From Gadus chalcogrammus (taxonomy: Eukaryota > Chordata > Actinopteri > Gadiformes > Gadidae): DNA of 64,000 bases. The stretch lies in the NCBI RefSeq assembly GCF_026213295.1, contig NC_079428.1, positions 9,739,302 to 9,803,301 of the forward strand. Reading direction: 5' to 3'. The notes beneath the pieces were generated by a model. The model was given only the letters and a program-made list of their open reading frames with translations. It made no database searches and was not told the origin of the DNA. Every line of letters starts with the position of its first letter. Within the stretch, counting starts at the first letter, position 1. Below are positions 13,607-26,077 of the stretch, piece by piece. The translations under genes and the position numbers were made by a program.

Positions 13607-14321
13607 CATGCCAGGGAATAGGAACCTCACCTTTCTCTTGCACTTTGGTATTCCCTCAAACACACTCACCCACACACAGACACATAACTTGGTATATGCA
13701 AGGGAGCAACGACAAAGTCTGGTTCAAAGCCACAGAACACACTCTGCATCTTAAAAGGCCTCCCCGCTCCTTCAGATTCCTCACCTTATGTTTCATCTCT
13801 TCTCCTCTCATATGGCCTCTCTTCTGCTCTCCACTTCCATTATCTCCTCTCTGCCCGCTCGTCTCTCCCCTTTCGTCCATCCCTCTCATATGTTTACTCT
13901 GTGCTCCACTCTCCTCCCATCATCTCCTCGACCGCTCTCCTCCTCTCCCTCATTCCCGTTATTAATCTCTCCCTCTCTCTCGGTCTCCCCTTCTCTGCAA
14001 TCCCCCCTGCTCCTCTCCTTTCCCCCCTCCCTCTCTCTCTCTCCTAAAACTCTGATCCCATAACTAAATGCCAGGCGATAAACCGAGTACATCTCTCCCT
14101 AAATACTGTGTGAATAAACAAAAAACTAATGCAAACAAATGGCACCCAGCCGACCCTGACATTGCATGGAGGCGCAATACAGCTACAGTGGAATTGGAAA
14201 CAATACCTCACTTCCCATCCCATTGTCTTCGGGTTGTTTACGAACGCAGGGACTTATGGAGTCCCACTCTGTGACCTGGCAACCACGCGGAAGGGTTCTG
14301 AGGTCTTGGTAACCCATTTCT

Positions 14322-14322
<1 letters not shown>

Positions 14323-14362
<40 letters not shown>

Positions 14363-14374
14363 CTCTCTCTCTCT
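14323..14374. repeat. (CT)n microsatellite
   Basis: The CT array has a single G substitution at about 14360. Confidence 0.95.
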
Positions 14375-14502
14375 TCTAACCTCGTCTTATTGTAGCGAGG
14401 GACTCTCTAATTTCTCTTGATACAGCAACTGGACCCCCTAACAGACACACACAAACGCAAACAAACATCTGGATAACAAGGGGAATGTTGTAAGGGTTGA
14501 GA

Positions 14503-14505
<3 letters not shown>

Positions 14506-14594
<89 letters not shown>
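14506..14594. repeat. (TG)n microsatellite
   Basis: It is uninterrupted for about 89 bp and faces an AC array 146 bp downstream, so the two are inverted relative to each other. Confidence 0.97.
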
Positions 14595-14595
<1 letters not shown>

Positions 14596-14739
14596 TATTT
14601 ATGTAACCATGCCTCTTCCCCTCGAACACCAGGAATCTGATCGATTGCCTATGTCCTCTCCTCCTATACGTCCCTAAAGACTTCCTATATACCTTGCTGT
14701 CACCCAATACGCCCTACAGAATACCATCTGTAGTGTGTG

Positions 14740-14740
<1 letters not shown>

Positions 14741-14833
<93 letters not shown>
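14741..14833. repeat. (AC)n microsatellite
   Basis: It is uninterrupted for about 93 bp and is the inverted partner of the TG array at 14506-14594. Confidence 0.97.
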
Positions 14834-14834
<1 letters not shown>

Positions 14835-14885
14835 CAGAAGATTATCAACAGGCTCTTTCGTTAGACTTTTGCTCTAATATTTACC

Positions 14886-14918
14886 CCTCTCTCTCTCTCT
14901 TCCTCCTCCTCCTCCCCT

Positions 14919-14967
<49 letters not shown>

Positions 14968-15036
14968 ACTCTCCCTATCTCTCTCTCCATCTCTTGGGCC
15001 TTACTCTCCCTTTCACTCTCTTGCTCTCTCGCTCTC
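14886..15036. repeat. CT-rich tract
   Basis: Interrupted CT, CTCC and CCCT repeats; the perfect part is about 14932-14965. Confidence 0.9.
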
Positions 15037-15078
15037 TCCCTATCTCCAGGAAATTGTGAACTAGGCCATGATCCGCCC

Positions 15079-15118
15079 AGGAGACATGACATGTCTCCTG
15101 GAGACATGACATGTCTCC

Positions 15119-15198
<80 letters not shown>
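15079..15198. repeat. Tandem palindrome followed by (GA)n
   Basis: AGACATGACATGTCTCCTGG is repeated twice at about 15083-15122, and each copy is a near-perfect 10+1+10 palindrome. A GA array of 78 bp follows directly and leads to the hairpin MITE. Confidence 0.9.
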
Positions 15199-15202
<4 letters not shown>

Positions 15203-15210
15203 GAGAGTAA

Positions 15211-15310
15211 GGCCCAATCCTATTTCTACCCCTTACCCCTTCCCCTTACCCCTTCAAAACAAGGGGGAGGGGTAAGGGGAAGGGGTAAGGGGTAGAAATG
15301 GGATTGGGCC
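15211..15310. mobile_element. Short GC-rich hairpin MITE
   Basis: Arms 15211-15253 and 15268-15310 are inverted repeats with one obvious mismatch. They start GGCCCAATCC and end GGATTGGGCC, and they consist largely of CCCCTTACCCCTT units. I recall similar CCCAATCCCATTTCTACCCC hairpins dispersed in fish genomes. The right arm contains five G runs (15263-15292) that fit a G-quadruplex motif. No clear target-site duplication could be read because purine repeat abuts the left side. Confidence 0.7.
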
Positions 15311-15649
15311 CAAGAGTGACAAGAGTGAGAGTGAGAGGGAGAGGTAGATCTAGGCTGAAAAGTAATTGATGGGAAGGGATAGGTGAAGTGCAGAGGCGAT
15401 GTGGGGGGTCTCTTTCTCTCCCTCCCTCCCTCCCTCCCCCGCCTTTTTATCTTGAAGCAGAATTTCTGAACAGAGGCGACCTAGCTGGTAAAGAAAAAAA
15501 ATGCCAATCCATAATTCAAATTCAAATTTAAAAAGAGGGGAATATTCTATAGCAAGAGCTTAGCCCGTATCCAGGGGCGATCGGGGATTTTATCTGATTG
15601 GTTGTTGACAGCATGGTTGATTCCAAGCGCCAGCCAGGAGGAATGGAGA

Positions 15650-15905
15650 GCGTGCGTATGTGTGTGTGGGTGTGTGCGTGTGTGTGAGTGTTTGTGTGTA
15701 TCTGTGTAAGTTCTGAGAGCGATCAGGATAAGCTATCTAACGATTTGCTGGTTGCTTGACATCTTTTAAATACACAATTTATGTTTCTGTTCCTAGTCCC
15801 ATCACACACATCCACGAGCACACACACGCACGCCCGCACGCCCGCACGCGCGCGCACACGCACGCGCACGCGCACACAGAAACACACACACACACACACA
15901 CAAAA
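15650..15905. repeat. GT-rich and AC/ACGC-rich arrays
   Basis: A decayed GT array (15650-15702) is followed by a compound ACGC/CGCG/AC array (15808-15903). Confidence 0.85.
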
Positions 15906-16142
15906 AATGGGTGTCAACTCTTTAATTCTATGTTCATTCACCAACCTCGATATTCGGAGACCCACGTTCCCCACTTTTCCTAGGGTGGAGTACTTCCTGG
16001 CGTGCTAGAAGACTTCAAAGCATGGAGGGGATGACACACGCACACACACATACACACAAGCACAACTACAGCACTTATTCAGAAAAAAAATCTGTCCCAA
16101 GTCCATTTCTTTTACATTTCGAGGATGTGTCCAAGTAAGTTC

Positions 16143-16340
16143 CTGTGTGTGTGCGTGGATTTCTGTGTGTTTGTGTTTGTGTCTCTATGTCTGTGTACGT
16201 TTGTGTTTGTCCGTGTATGTTTGTGTGTGCATCTGTGTGCGCATGAGTGTGAGTGTGTGTGTGCGGGTCCGTGAGTGTGTGTGTGCGTCCGTGTGGGCAT
16301 TTGCGTATGTGTGTGTGTGTGTGTGTGTGCGATTGTGCAC
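16143..16340. repeat. Imperfect GT-rich array
   Basis: GTGTTTGTGTC, GTGCGT and GTGTGT units run for about 200 bp with a clean end at 16309-16330. Confidence 0.85.
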
Positions 16341-17275
16341 GTGTATATGCAAATGCCGGCCACGTGGCAGCCCTTCTGCTCCTAACTTGTTTCGTCCTGC
16401 TCTTATCTACCATAGGCTCCGTCCGCCTGGGCCCCGAGTGCCTTTGGGCAACACAGCAAGCCTCCTTCTGCTGCAGACTGATAGACAATCACCAGCCCAC
16501 CGCCTCTGGCCATCCCTCATCCCTTTATCTTTAATTCCTATTTTACTTTTTCCCATTTTACAGCTCTTCTCCTTAAACATATTGTTTTGTCCTGCCACAA
16601 AACATTGCTCGTGGTGCCTCGGACTTCATAATGAGGCACGTGTGCCTTCCGCAATGGGAGGCGGTCCACTCCATAGATAGGCGAGTGCTCCCCTATTCTT
16701 TCAACGCAGTCCCTGTACTATTCGCCATTACTATTCACCAGAAGTCGTCCCCCTCAACGTTTTGCATCTGAAGCTTCCGCTGAATTTAGTTACAAGTCCT
16801 CACGGGGCAGGTAAAGGGCTAGTATCGTTTTAGCTACAGACACAACGTGATCGAAACGGCTCTCTACGTTCCTCTCTCTGCCCTAGCCAATCAGCTTGCG
16901 TCTGGATGGTTCCACCCCCCCCCTCTAATGACAGGGGCCTCCGGAGGGGGGAGGCTGACTGGGAGCCGGGCTGGGTGGATCAGGGTCAGAGAGGAGGCAG
17001 CTCGGGCAGCCACGTCAACCCTGGTCGATGTTCAGCCGACCACGCTAACCCGCTAATGTGTTCTCGGGCCGCGCCCGTCTCGTTCACCCTTCTTCAAACA
17101 CAAAAACAGCAGCGCGCCCACTCGTACTCACACACACACACACACACACACAGGCACACACGCAAACGCTAGCGTGCGGTGCAGTGATACGCAGGCATTG
17201 ATCCTGATTGAACTTAAATACAACAGCGATAACCTTTCTCTTTGATTGTCTTTTAAGTCACGGTGTGCACTTTAG

Positions 17276-17280
<5 letters not shown>

Positions 17281-17344
<64 letters not shown>

Positions 17345-17371
17345 AACAGAGACAGAGACAGAGAGAGAGAC

Positions 17372-17466
<95 letters not shown>

Positions 17467-17526
17467 GACAGCGAGTGTGTGTGTGTGTGTGTGTGTTTTA
17501 GTGTGCGTTTGTGTGTGTGTGTGCAG
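17281..17526. repeat. Compound (GA)n-(GACA)n-(GT)n array
   Basis: A clean GA block (17281-17336) changes through GACAGAGA into about 21 perfect GACA units (17381-17466) and then into GT repeats (17475-17522). The GACA motif belongs to the Bkm-type simple repeats. Confidence 0.95.
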
Positions 17527-17664
17527 AATGGGTGGGTGGACTTAACGTGCGGGGCCGGGGGCGTGTGGTAAGCGTGTTAATGTCAGAGTCCACGGCTAGT
17601 TAGTCCAGGCACGCTCCTGATCTGAAGCAGCATCCGGAGGTGGATGAGCCAATTAGGAAGCCAG

Positions 17665-17723
17665 ACACACAGACACACACACACACGCACACGCACACGC
17701 ACACGCACACACACACACACACG
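17665..17723. repeat. AC/ACGC microsatellite
   Basis: A CA array with regularly spaced G substitutions. Confidence 0.95.
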
Positions 17724-18179
17724 AAAGAAGGAATGGATGTTTCAAGTCATTTTAGCACATGATTTCATAAGAGAACATGCTCAGACTGAGGATGTTACGG
17801 ATGTGTAGATAGGTGAGGCTCATTCCCACAAAGCATCATCAACATTATCGGAATGATGTGCACAGACATATGTGTATAAATATATATATGTATATAGTTT
17901 AGTTTACTGGTTGAGTTGACAGGGACCATGTACAGAACAGGTTCTATACCCAAGTTAGCTGAATAGCTCATTTTTTTTCTGTGGTCCAAAGAATCATCTT
18001 TCCATATATATATGCTAGACTACAGAACACGAGTTGAGTATGTTGGTAGACTTAAAGGAGGGAGATGTAAGGAGTGGACATTTCGAAATGAAATACTGAA
18101 CATAGTGAGCATAGCAGGATACACAATATTTTAGATTTCCTTGCAGCACTCCTGAGATGTGATGCTGGCTTGGCGCAGC

Positions 18180-18715
18180 AGGCAGTCTGTCCATCCATCC
18201 GCCCTTCTCTTCCATCCATCTTCCCTCTACCATCACAGAATCCATCCATCCGTCCATCTGCCCATTACAATAACATTTAGTGCATTTAGCGACGCTTTTA
18301 TCCACAGCGACTTACAACAAAACAATGTACACACTCCGGTGTTGACCAAGGTGGCAGCCATTTCATCAGGAGCGGTTAGGGTGAGCTGTCTTGCCCAGGG
18401 ACACCTCAACACTCGGCTAGGACGAGCCGGGGATCAAACTAGCAACCTTCCGGGTACAAGACAACCAGCTCTGCCTCCTGAGCTACTGCCGTCCATTCAG
18501 CCACCCTTTTCACCGATCCACCTGTCCATCACATCTGTCCATAGCATCTATCTAACCTCCCTCCATATTTCATCCATCACTCAACCTGTTTCATCCATCC
18601 ATCCAGTCATCTTTCCCTCCATCTCTCCATGACACATCCATCCATTCCTCCATCCTTCCAACACCTTTCGCTCCGTCCGTCCATTCCAACCATCCGCCCG
18701 TCCCTCCGCCCGAAC
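18180..18715. repeat. Degenerate ATCC/TCCA array, split by a SINE
   Basis: TCCATCCATC-type repeats lie on both sides of the SINE (18180-18260 and 18492-18715) and have the same orientation, so they appear to have been one array before the insertion. Confidence 0.8.
18262..18492 (-). mobile_element. tRNA-derived SINE, near full length
   Basis: Read on the minus strand, the element starts GGACGGCAGTAGCTCAGGAG (tRNA-like A box). It then has GGTTGCTAGTTTGATCCCCGG (B box), a body with TGTCCCTGGGCAAGACAGC, and a tail GTAAGTCGCTGTGGATAAAA then GCGTCGCTAAATGCA. This is the layout of the teleost tRNA-derived SINEs that end in the GGATAAAAGCGTCTGCTAAATG tail. It sits inside a degenerate TCCA/ATCC array. 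CCGTCCAT occurs on both sides and may be the target duplication, although the array makes that ambiguous. Confidence 0.75.
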
Positions 18716-19316
18716 CCACAATGAAAACAATCTTAAAATGTGTGGAGTGCAAAAGCATCAGGCCTTGTACAATGTAAACATATAATCGATGCATGTCTGC
18801 ATGGCCGTGCGCTGTGTTGAGTCTGAGTGGTCATCCTACATAGTGACACGGTATCAGTGTTGGGGAGCGTTCAGGCAGTGCCGGCGTGGTGTGACTCCAC
18901 TCGCCTCACACTGAGCAGGTGCGTTTAGCACTGGGACTCGGGAGTTAGACTTACAGTTGGCTGCCGTGAAATACGAGAACGAGAGGCGGAAAGAGACAGC
19001 GCTGGAGAGGGAGAGAGGGGGAGTGGAGCTATCCGTACCCCAGCATGCATCACTCTCTCTTTAATGACCTCAACTTGACGTACAGACTGTCGAGCGTCGC
19101 CGTTTGACGCTCAAAATAACACCGCGTAACGCCTTATGTGTCAGTATTGCTATGAGGAGAGCGTGCGTTTCTGTGGGCGTGTGTGTGTGCAGTATGTACT
19201 CGCACCAACTCTCCAAATAATTTCCAGCACGTGTGTTTGTGTGCATGCGTGCATGTGGGTGTCTGAATGTGTGCGTGTGAAGTACTTCTTACCAGATTGT
19301 ACTGCACAGGCTGTGT

Positions 19317-19530
<214 letters not shown>

Positions 19531-20077
19531 AGTATGGCGGAGCATGTTTCTGTATGACTGAGCATACAGAACGATGCTCGACTGAACGATGGGGATCATT
19601 TTAAGTGAGAGGAGAGGAGAGGAGAAGATGGCTTCCAGGACCCAGCCGACTGAGCCCACATGATGGAGAATAGTTGATGTATTCGAGGAAGACCTGATGG
19701 AATATTGAATTACAAAAAAGAAACCGGAAGCGACAGGGGTGAAACTGAAAACCCGACAGTGTGCTCCCAATCTAAAATAGCAGCAATTTACTCAAACAAA
19801 GAGTCTGCGTTTTTTCCAACTGGCGGCAAAAACGCGACGGCACATTTCATTCCGGAGCGAATGCCTCGTGTGTTCCATTTCAAAATTAATTTGTTAGAAA
19901 AATGCGTTGCGGAGCAAGAACGTAAACAACAACAACGACGACAAAGGAGAACGGGAAAGAATAAAGACGAAAAGACAGGAAACACAAACATAAACCCGGG
20001 CAGTCCCCCAGAAATGTGGTCGCGGCGACAACAAGAATGGTGGGATGTTAGGGGCAGAGCAGAGGGCTATCGCCACA

Positions 20078-20242
<165 letters not shown>

Positions 20243-21455
20243 AGAACACCTGTCCGCGTTCATAATGCCGGCTACCGAGCGTTGGAATTGGCCTTGAAGC
20301 ACAAACTGTGATTTCTATGGGGAGCAAAGGAAAAGCACTAAAGCAGAGGGAGGCAGAGGGAGACAGAGGGAGGGGAAATATGGGTGAATTGAAAATTGAA
20401 GAGAATGTAAGAAGAGACTGGGTGTGAGCCAATCACGGTTGAAAAGGAAGCCATTGTGGCAGATGTTTACCACCAGCTGTTGGTGCGGGGGGGGGGGGAC
20501 TTCTCCTGTGACCTGTCGAGGACGTCGAGGGAGTTGCACTCTGTGTAGGGTCAACTTGCGTTTTTTTTTCTTCAAAATGAGTCATGCATAACAAAAATCT
20601 TGTACGCAAGAGGAAAAAAAATACCTGAAATGCAAAGCCAAAGATGAACGAGGAGATTTCATTAAATACATGAAGCACGATAGGATTAATGACGAGTGGG
20701 AGTGAGAAGAAAAAGGTGGAAGAAATGCATGAACAATGAAATAACAATAGCTGAACCACTTTAACTGCCGCAAAACGACTTTTATATTCAAATGGGCTGC
20801 TCCGCGGCGGCGGCTAGGCCGACGGCGCGTGGCGCGGCAGGTTGTCTTGTCCCGTCCCCCGCGCTAACCATCTCCCTTCCTGGAAACTCAATACGCATGA
20901 TTTCCCCCGCTGAGCTCCAACGACTCCTGAGTGCAGACGCGCTCGTGGGCACTACATCACTTGTCAATACGCCCTTATTTGGAGATATGAAGGCTGAGGG
21001 GGAGGGGGGGGGGGTTGAAAGGAGCGGTAAATTGATATTGATGTCGCCGAGGATTCCGCCGAGTGCTGGAGCTGTTCTACATTCCCGGTGGTTTTCTTTT
21101 TCTTTTTTTCGGTTTCGGGACATGTTTCTTTCTTCGGTATTTCAAAAAGACAACAACCGACAAACAGTTAAAAGTTAATTTGACCTACAAATCGTGCACC
21201 GGTGTGACGGATTTAGTGGCATCCACCAGTGAGGTTCTGACATAAGCAAACCAAATTAATAACCCCCATCCCCTCCAAACACCTTCCAAAGACGTAAGAA
21301 AAGCTACGCTGGCCTGTAAGGTACATGCCTGTAAGGTGCCAGTATGTACTTCCAAAATGATGTCATCGTATACGACAGTATGGAGTGATGAGATTCATTG
21401 ATTGAATTATGAGTTAGGTATTGTTAGCTATGACCTATAGTTTTACAGACTCAAT

Positions 21456-21760
21456 AAGTGAGTGAATCCAAGTAAGATAGCGATGATTGTCCGATGTAAA
21501 AACGGGTTCTCTCTAGAGCCGTTTTGTCTGTTCTGGCCTACTCTAGAAACAGGGCAGGCAACATGGCGGGCTCCGTGGAAAGAGACCCTCTCCCTCTGTA
21601 GATATAAAGGGCTCATTCTAGAGCACCATAACTCAGCAATTCTTATTTCCAGGGAGTTATTCAGTAATTGAAATATACTTCCCAATGTTGTATTCCCTAT
21701 CTACAAAGTCTGTCCCGAGAGACGCCACTGAATTCCACACACTTTACCTTGAAGTGACAA
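21456..21760 (+). mobile_element. Dispersed teleost repeat (class uncertain)
   Basis: The phrases CAACATGGCGGGCTCCGTGG, GATATAAAGGGCTCATTCTA, TTCTTATTTCCAGGGAGTTA and GAATTCCACACACTTTACCT follow in the order of a very common, non-coding fish repeat that I recognise from memory. Its usual ending is close to ACACACTGNNCCTTTAA. I cannot say whether it is a SINE or a MITE. Confidence 0.5.
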
Positions 21761-22675
21761 GATGGAGATACACGGCGATAGATCAGAATTGGAAATACTT
21801 TATTGATTCCTTGGGGGGAAAGTGGGTCACGTTGCAGAGATGGAGAGGGGAACAGCGAGAGAGGAGGGTAGGGTTGGAGGGGTGCGAGTTGAGCAACATT
21901 GATCTGATGTCTGATACGACACAGCGAGAGGGAAAGTATCGACCTGGGAAAAATTCCAGAATGTTTCCCGAAAAATCCATGCGGCATCGCAGGCGACTCC
22001 CCCGGGCTTTATGGACGAGTCGGCTCCGCCACCGCGCTCTCCATTAGCGCACGGGTGGCGCATAAAAATAAAGAGTAATACACTGCCATGCCACTCATAC
22101 TAAGGGTGGGAGGACCCGTCTGGGTTCGAGGGAGATAAACCCCCCGCCTCCCGCTGTCTATCTACGACTCATTGTGACTCCCGCTGCTGTGACAGCGTAA
22201 TATCCGTCGTATTAACATAAAGCGCCTGGCAAATTAAAAGCCCCCAGTGCTAACACCTACTAAGAACGTTGTCATAAGCAGGCCACAGCTGCTATGAGTG
22301 TACGGTGACTTAACGTGTTTCAATCCACACAATGCGTTACAGCAAAGACGACAAAAGCGCCACGACGTGACAGACGACGTACCGTGACACAAATCCTACA
22401 AGCGCTACACAAAACGCGCCTACAAACACACCGCAGAAGAACCTCAACATCGACACGATACGACGTGAAAACGCCTTTAGACATTGTAGCTACAAATCAA
22501 CCATTCCACAACACATCGTACTCTTTGTTCACCAATAAAAGGAGTACGGTACTCGGGGCGGTGCATTTATTATTATGTTTAGGATCCGCACGGTGAAAAC
22601 AGGGGCCAAGCAATGTGTGTGAGAGGCCCCAAGATAGAGAGAGCAAGGGAGGGAGAGAGATATTAATGATGCGTG

Positions 22676-22678
<3 letters not shown>

Positions 22679-22724
<46 letters not shown>
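22679..22724. repeat. (CT)23 microsatellite
   Basis: The CT array is uninterrupted, with GA-rich sequence about 40 bp before it. Confidence 0.97.
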
Positions 22725-22727
<3 letters not shown>

Positions 22728-23107
22728 ACAGCTTTATAACTTTGCTGAGCAGCTACGAGCAGACCGGCGCTAAAATGGCCGCCATTCTGAGCCTTGTCCA
22801 CCAATCTCATTACTGATAAGGAGAACGGGAAGCCGGTCCAGAAGGACTTCAGGTGAGATAATATTGGAAAGAATGACCTGCTTTAAAAAAAATATGTACA
22901 AAAGAGTACTGTAGGAAAAAAGAGATAGAGTTAGGAGGGTATAAAGCGAGTATAAAGGTGGGTCTGTGAGCGAGTTTAGAGTTTAAAAGGCTGCAGGCTC
23001 ATGACCCTGGAGCCGGACTGGTTTATGAAGCCTGTTAACTTTAGCATCTGTCGGAAGATTATGGATTTATATACCTAGCTGACCTGCCTTGCGACTATAT
23101 AGAGAGC

Positions 23108-23207
23108 CATATATATATATATATAGAGCGAGAAAGATAGATGGATATTAATCTATCTACCTATCTATCTATATATAACTGTAAGTTAAATGGAAAGAGA
23201 GACACAG

Positions 23208-23240
<33 letters not shown>

Positions 23241-23285
23241 TATACATATCTCTACCTCTATATCTCTCTCTCTCTTTATATATGT
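23108..23285. repeat. AT, ATCT and A homopolymer cluster
   Basis: (TA)n, ATCTATCT and A18 followed by (TA)n units sit within 180 bp. Confidence 0.85.
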
Positions 23286-23657
23286 ATGTCAGGAGAAGGA
23301 GCAGTGGAAGGGTTGGAGATCCAACGGGGATGGCGGGAGTCAGAGGTAGGTGGGGTGGAAGGAGCTGGAGGGCAGAATACGAGATGAAGGATGAGGAGGA
23401 GAGGAGACGAGGAGAGGAGACTGTCAACTCAACTTATCGACAGCTCATTCCCCACAGGATAAATAAGGCAAGGGTGTGTGCGTGTGTACCCGTGCGTGTG
23501 TGTGCGTGTGTGTTTGGGTGTGTGTGTTAACGTGACAGCTTGAGTGAAGGTCTCTCACCTGGCTGAGGCCCTGCAGAAATGCTGACATTATCAGCTGGGC
23601 TTTTATTTTTTTTTAGATATGCATGTGTGTGTGTCAGCATCTTAAGGAAGGTCTTTC

Positions 23658-23765
<108 letters not shown>

Positions 23766-24711
23766 AAATATCATTCTCAACGAGACAGCAATATTTCTTA
23801 TTCGTCCGTTTTTCTTTCCCCTATGAGTGTGTGTGTGTGGGCGGTAATAAGCCCTAATTCACCCCAGGACATCCGTCATCCTAGCCATTACTTTAGCCCA
23901 GGGAAGGGTCTCCCTTGTGGGGGAGACCTACACTGTAGCTCGGGCTGTGTCTGGTGGGGGTGGTTTGGTTACATGGTTATACATAGGCTGCTGGATGGTT
24001 TTAGGTGAAAACAAAGACAAATAGTGGCTGGTCTGATCGTCAGCTTAAAAATGTGTAAGTGGGTTGAATTTAGGCTGCAAGATGTGCAGTGGCTTATTGT
24101 TGAATCAGGAGGAATTTGAACTTTTTGCACATCCTATAGAAATGTGTTCTGGAATGACGGTGCAACACCGCAAAGTAAATACCAGATCCAAAATAAAAAA
24201 CTCAGATATTAAATGCACAGAGAGATCTTCAGAGAGATCTAAAAATTAAAATAATAATATGCATATAACAATGTGCGTATGGTTTCAAAATACCTTTCTA
24301 AAACTTAGTCGGGGTCTCAAAACCCAACCCGGGTTCAGGACATCCATGTTTGAAGCACTAGGACGTTATAAAGTGGTTCACAGTAGGGTTTCAGATCTTA
24401 GTCCTCCCCTTCGCTCTGCAATCTCAAACAGCACATTTCAATAAGTTTAAAAGCCCAGCTTCCTAAATAAATAGTCTACAAAACTAGTTATCTAAATAAT
24501 TAATTCAGTTCGGTTCATGACAATAAGCGTGCAAAGACGCTGAATGATGATGTTGAATTATTGACAGCTAAAGTAGTTGCGGCAACACTCTTTATTTACC
24601 CTTGTAATAAAACAAGCCCAGGTCCCTTGATGTGGAATATTGACACTAGTTAGAGCATGAGGCTTGATATTTACACAGCCTTGACACACCTAATACGATA
24701 CGTGCTTCAAA

Positions 24712-24771
24712 ACACACACACACAAGCGCAGACACACACACATGCACACACACACTCGCAGAAACTCACAT

Positions 24772-24861
<90 letters not shown>
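24712..24861. repeat. (AC)n microsatellite
   Basis: An imperfect start to about 24772 is followed by 89 bp of perfect CA repeat. Confidence 0.97.
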
Positions 24862-24863
<2 letters not shown>

Positions 24864-26059
24864 TTCGATTCACTAAGAGGCACGGGTATATTCCTAGCGT
24901 TTACTAAAGTGTGGAACAAGATCAGTTAATCCTGATTAGATTCCAAGTATTTGGTTAAGGAAGCCGAGCATGAGAGACGCTACACCCAACCTTCCTCCTC
25001 AATGGAGGGGAGGAGGGGAGGTCCACAAGCCGCTCTTGAGGACAACGAGAGAGGGCCTGTTGAATCAGCCAAAGCAGTGGATTGATGTTTTCTGATATTA
25101 AGACGCAACCCGCTTTATTAATGCCTAAGAGAAATAGCAGAAGCCACTAGGCGTGTGACATCACAGACGACAAGCATGGTGACAACAAACACAAACAAAC
25201 AAACACCTCAGAGCAGGTGAGGACAGAAGTGCTCTGTATGAAATCTCAACTCTGATATAATCCTGTGCCAAGTAGAAAACATCACATATTTATAGTTCTG
25301 ACTGACGGTCTGAGATATTGACGTCACGTGGGAGCCATTTGGTTTTTCAAACAAGTCTTTCATGAAAAGGGTCAACAATAAATGGACCTAAAAAAACAAC
25401 AGCAGTACTTCTGGTCAACCCCCTCACCTCCTCCAGCTCTGTCTAAACCTGAGGTCTCTAATAGGATGGGTGGAGACACTGTCCAACCCGCACCCTGACC
25501 TATAACGGATCAACTATTGGGAATGATTACATTTTGACGGAGCGGTTCTAGTTTTACCGGAGCAGCTTTTCCAGCCCTTACGCGACCGGTGTCGCAGTTC
25601 AGGAATCTCAGAGATCAATCGCATGCGTTCGTTTGCATGGCATTGCAAGGCACGATGCATTGCGTCATCCTAGGTGATGCAATTCCGCCAATTATATACG
25701 TGTGACCGAAAAAAGCGTTTTTGAGTCAGCGAGTGAGAGGTGCAAACAAACAGGGCAGAGTCAAGACGAGAGCCGTCAGCTCAACGTAATTGAACACGGC
25801 GCTGTAAACAGTGAAGGTGTTGTTAGTGCTTTCCCCTTGAAAACCAACACAGGCCTGTCCGCGGAGCAACAGAAGACGAAGCCATGTGAATTGCAAATCT
25901 GTGCACGTGGTTTCAAAAATATGAGGGCACGCTTCACCGGTGTGTTGGCACGCTTCACCGGTCCTTGCGCACGGATTTACACTGTTTCGTATCATGTGAC
26001 TCCAGGGGAGTGGGGCCACCGTAGGAGCACACTCATCTCGCTGAAACAGGGAACAGTGT

Positions 26060-26077
26060 GGGGGGGGGGGGGGGGGG
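26060..26077. repeat. G18 homopolymer
   Basis: This is an uninterrupted G run in otherwise unique sequence. A 20 bp tandem copy of GGCACGCTTCACCGGT lies upstream at 25926-25961. Confidence 0.95.

Noticed and set aside
18262..18492. tRNA-like A and B boxes considered as a tRNA gene
   Set aside because: The spacing and the 130 bp body with the GGATAAAAGCG tail are those of a SINE. A full cloverleaf with an anticodon stem cannot be drawn confidently.
20788..21123. Minus-strand 111-codon frame beside a GC-rich patch, tested as a beta-specific exon
   Set aside because: It lacks a hydrophobic signal peptide and all beta-neurexin motifs, and no suitable donor follows.
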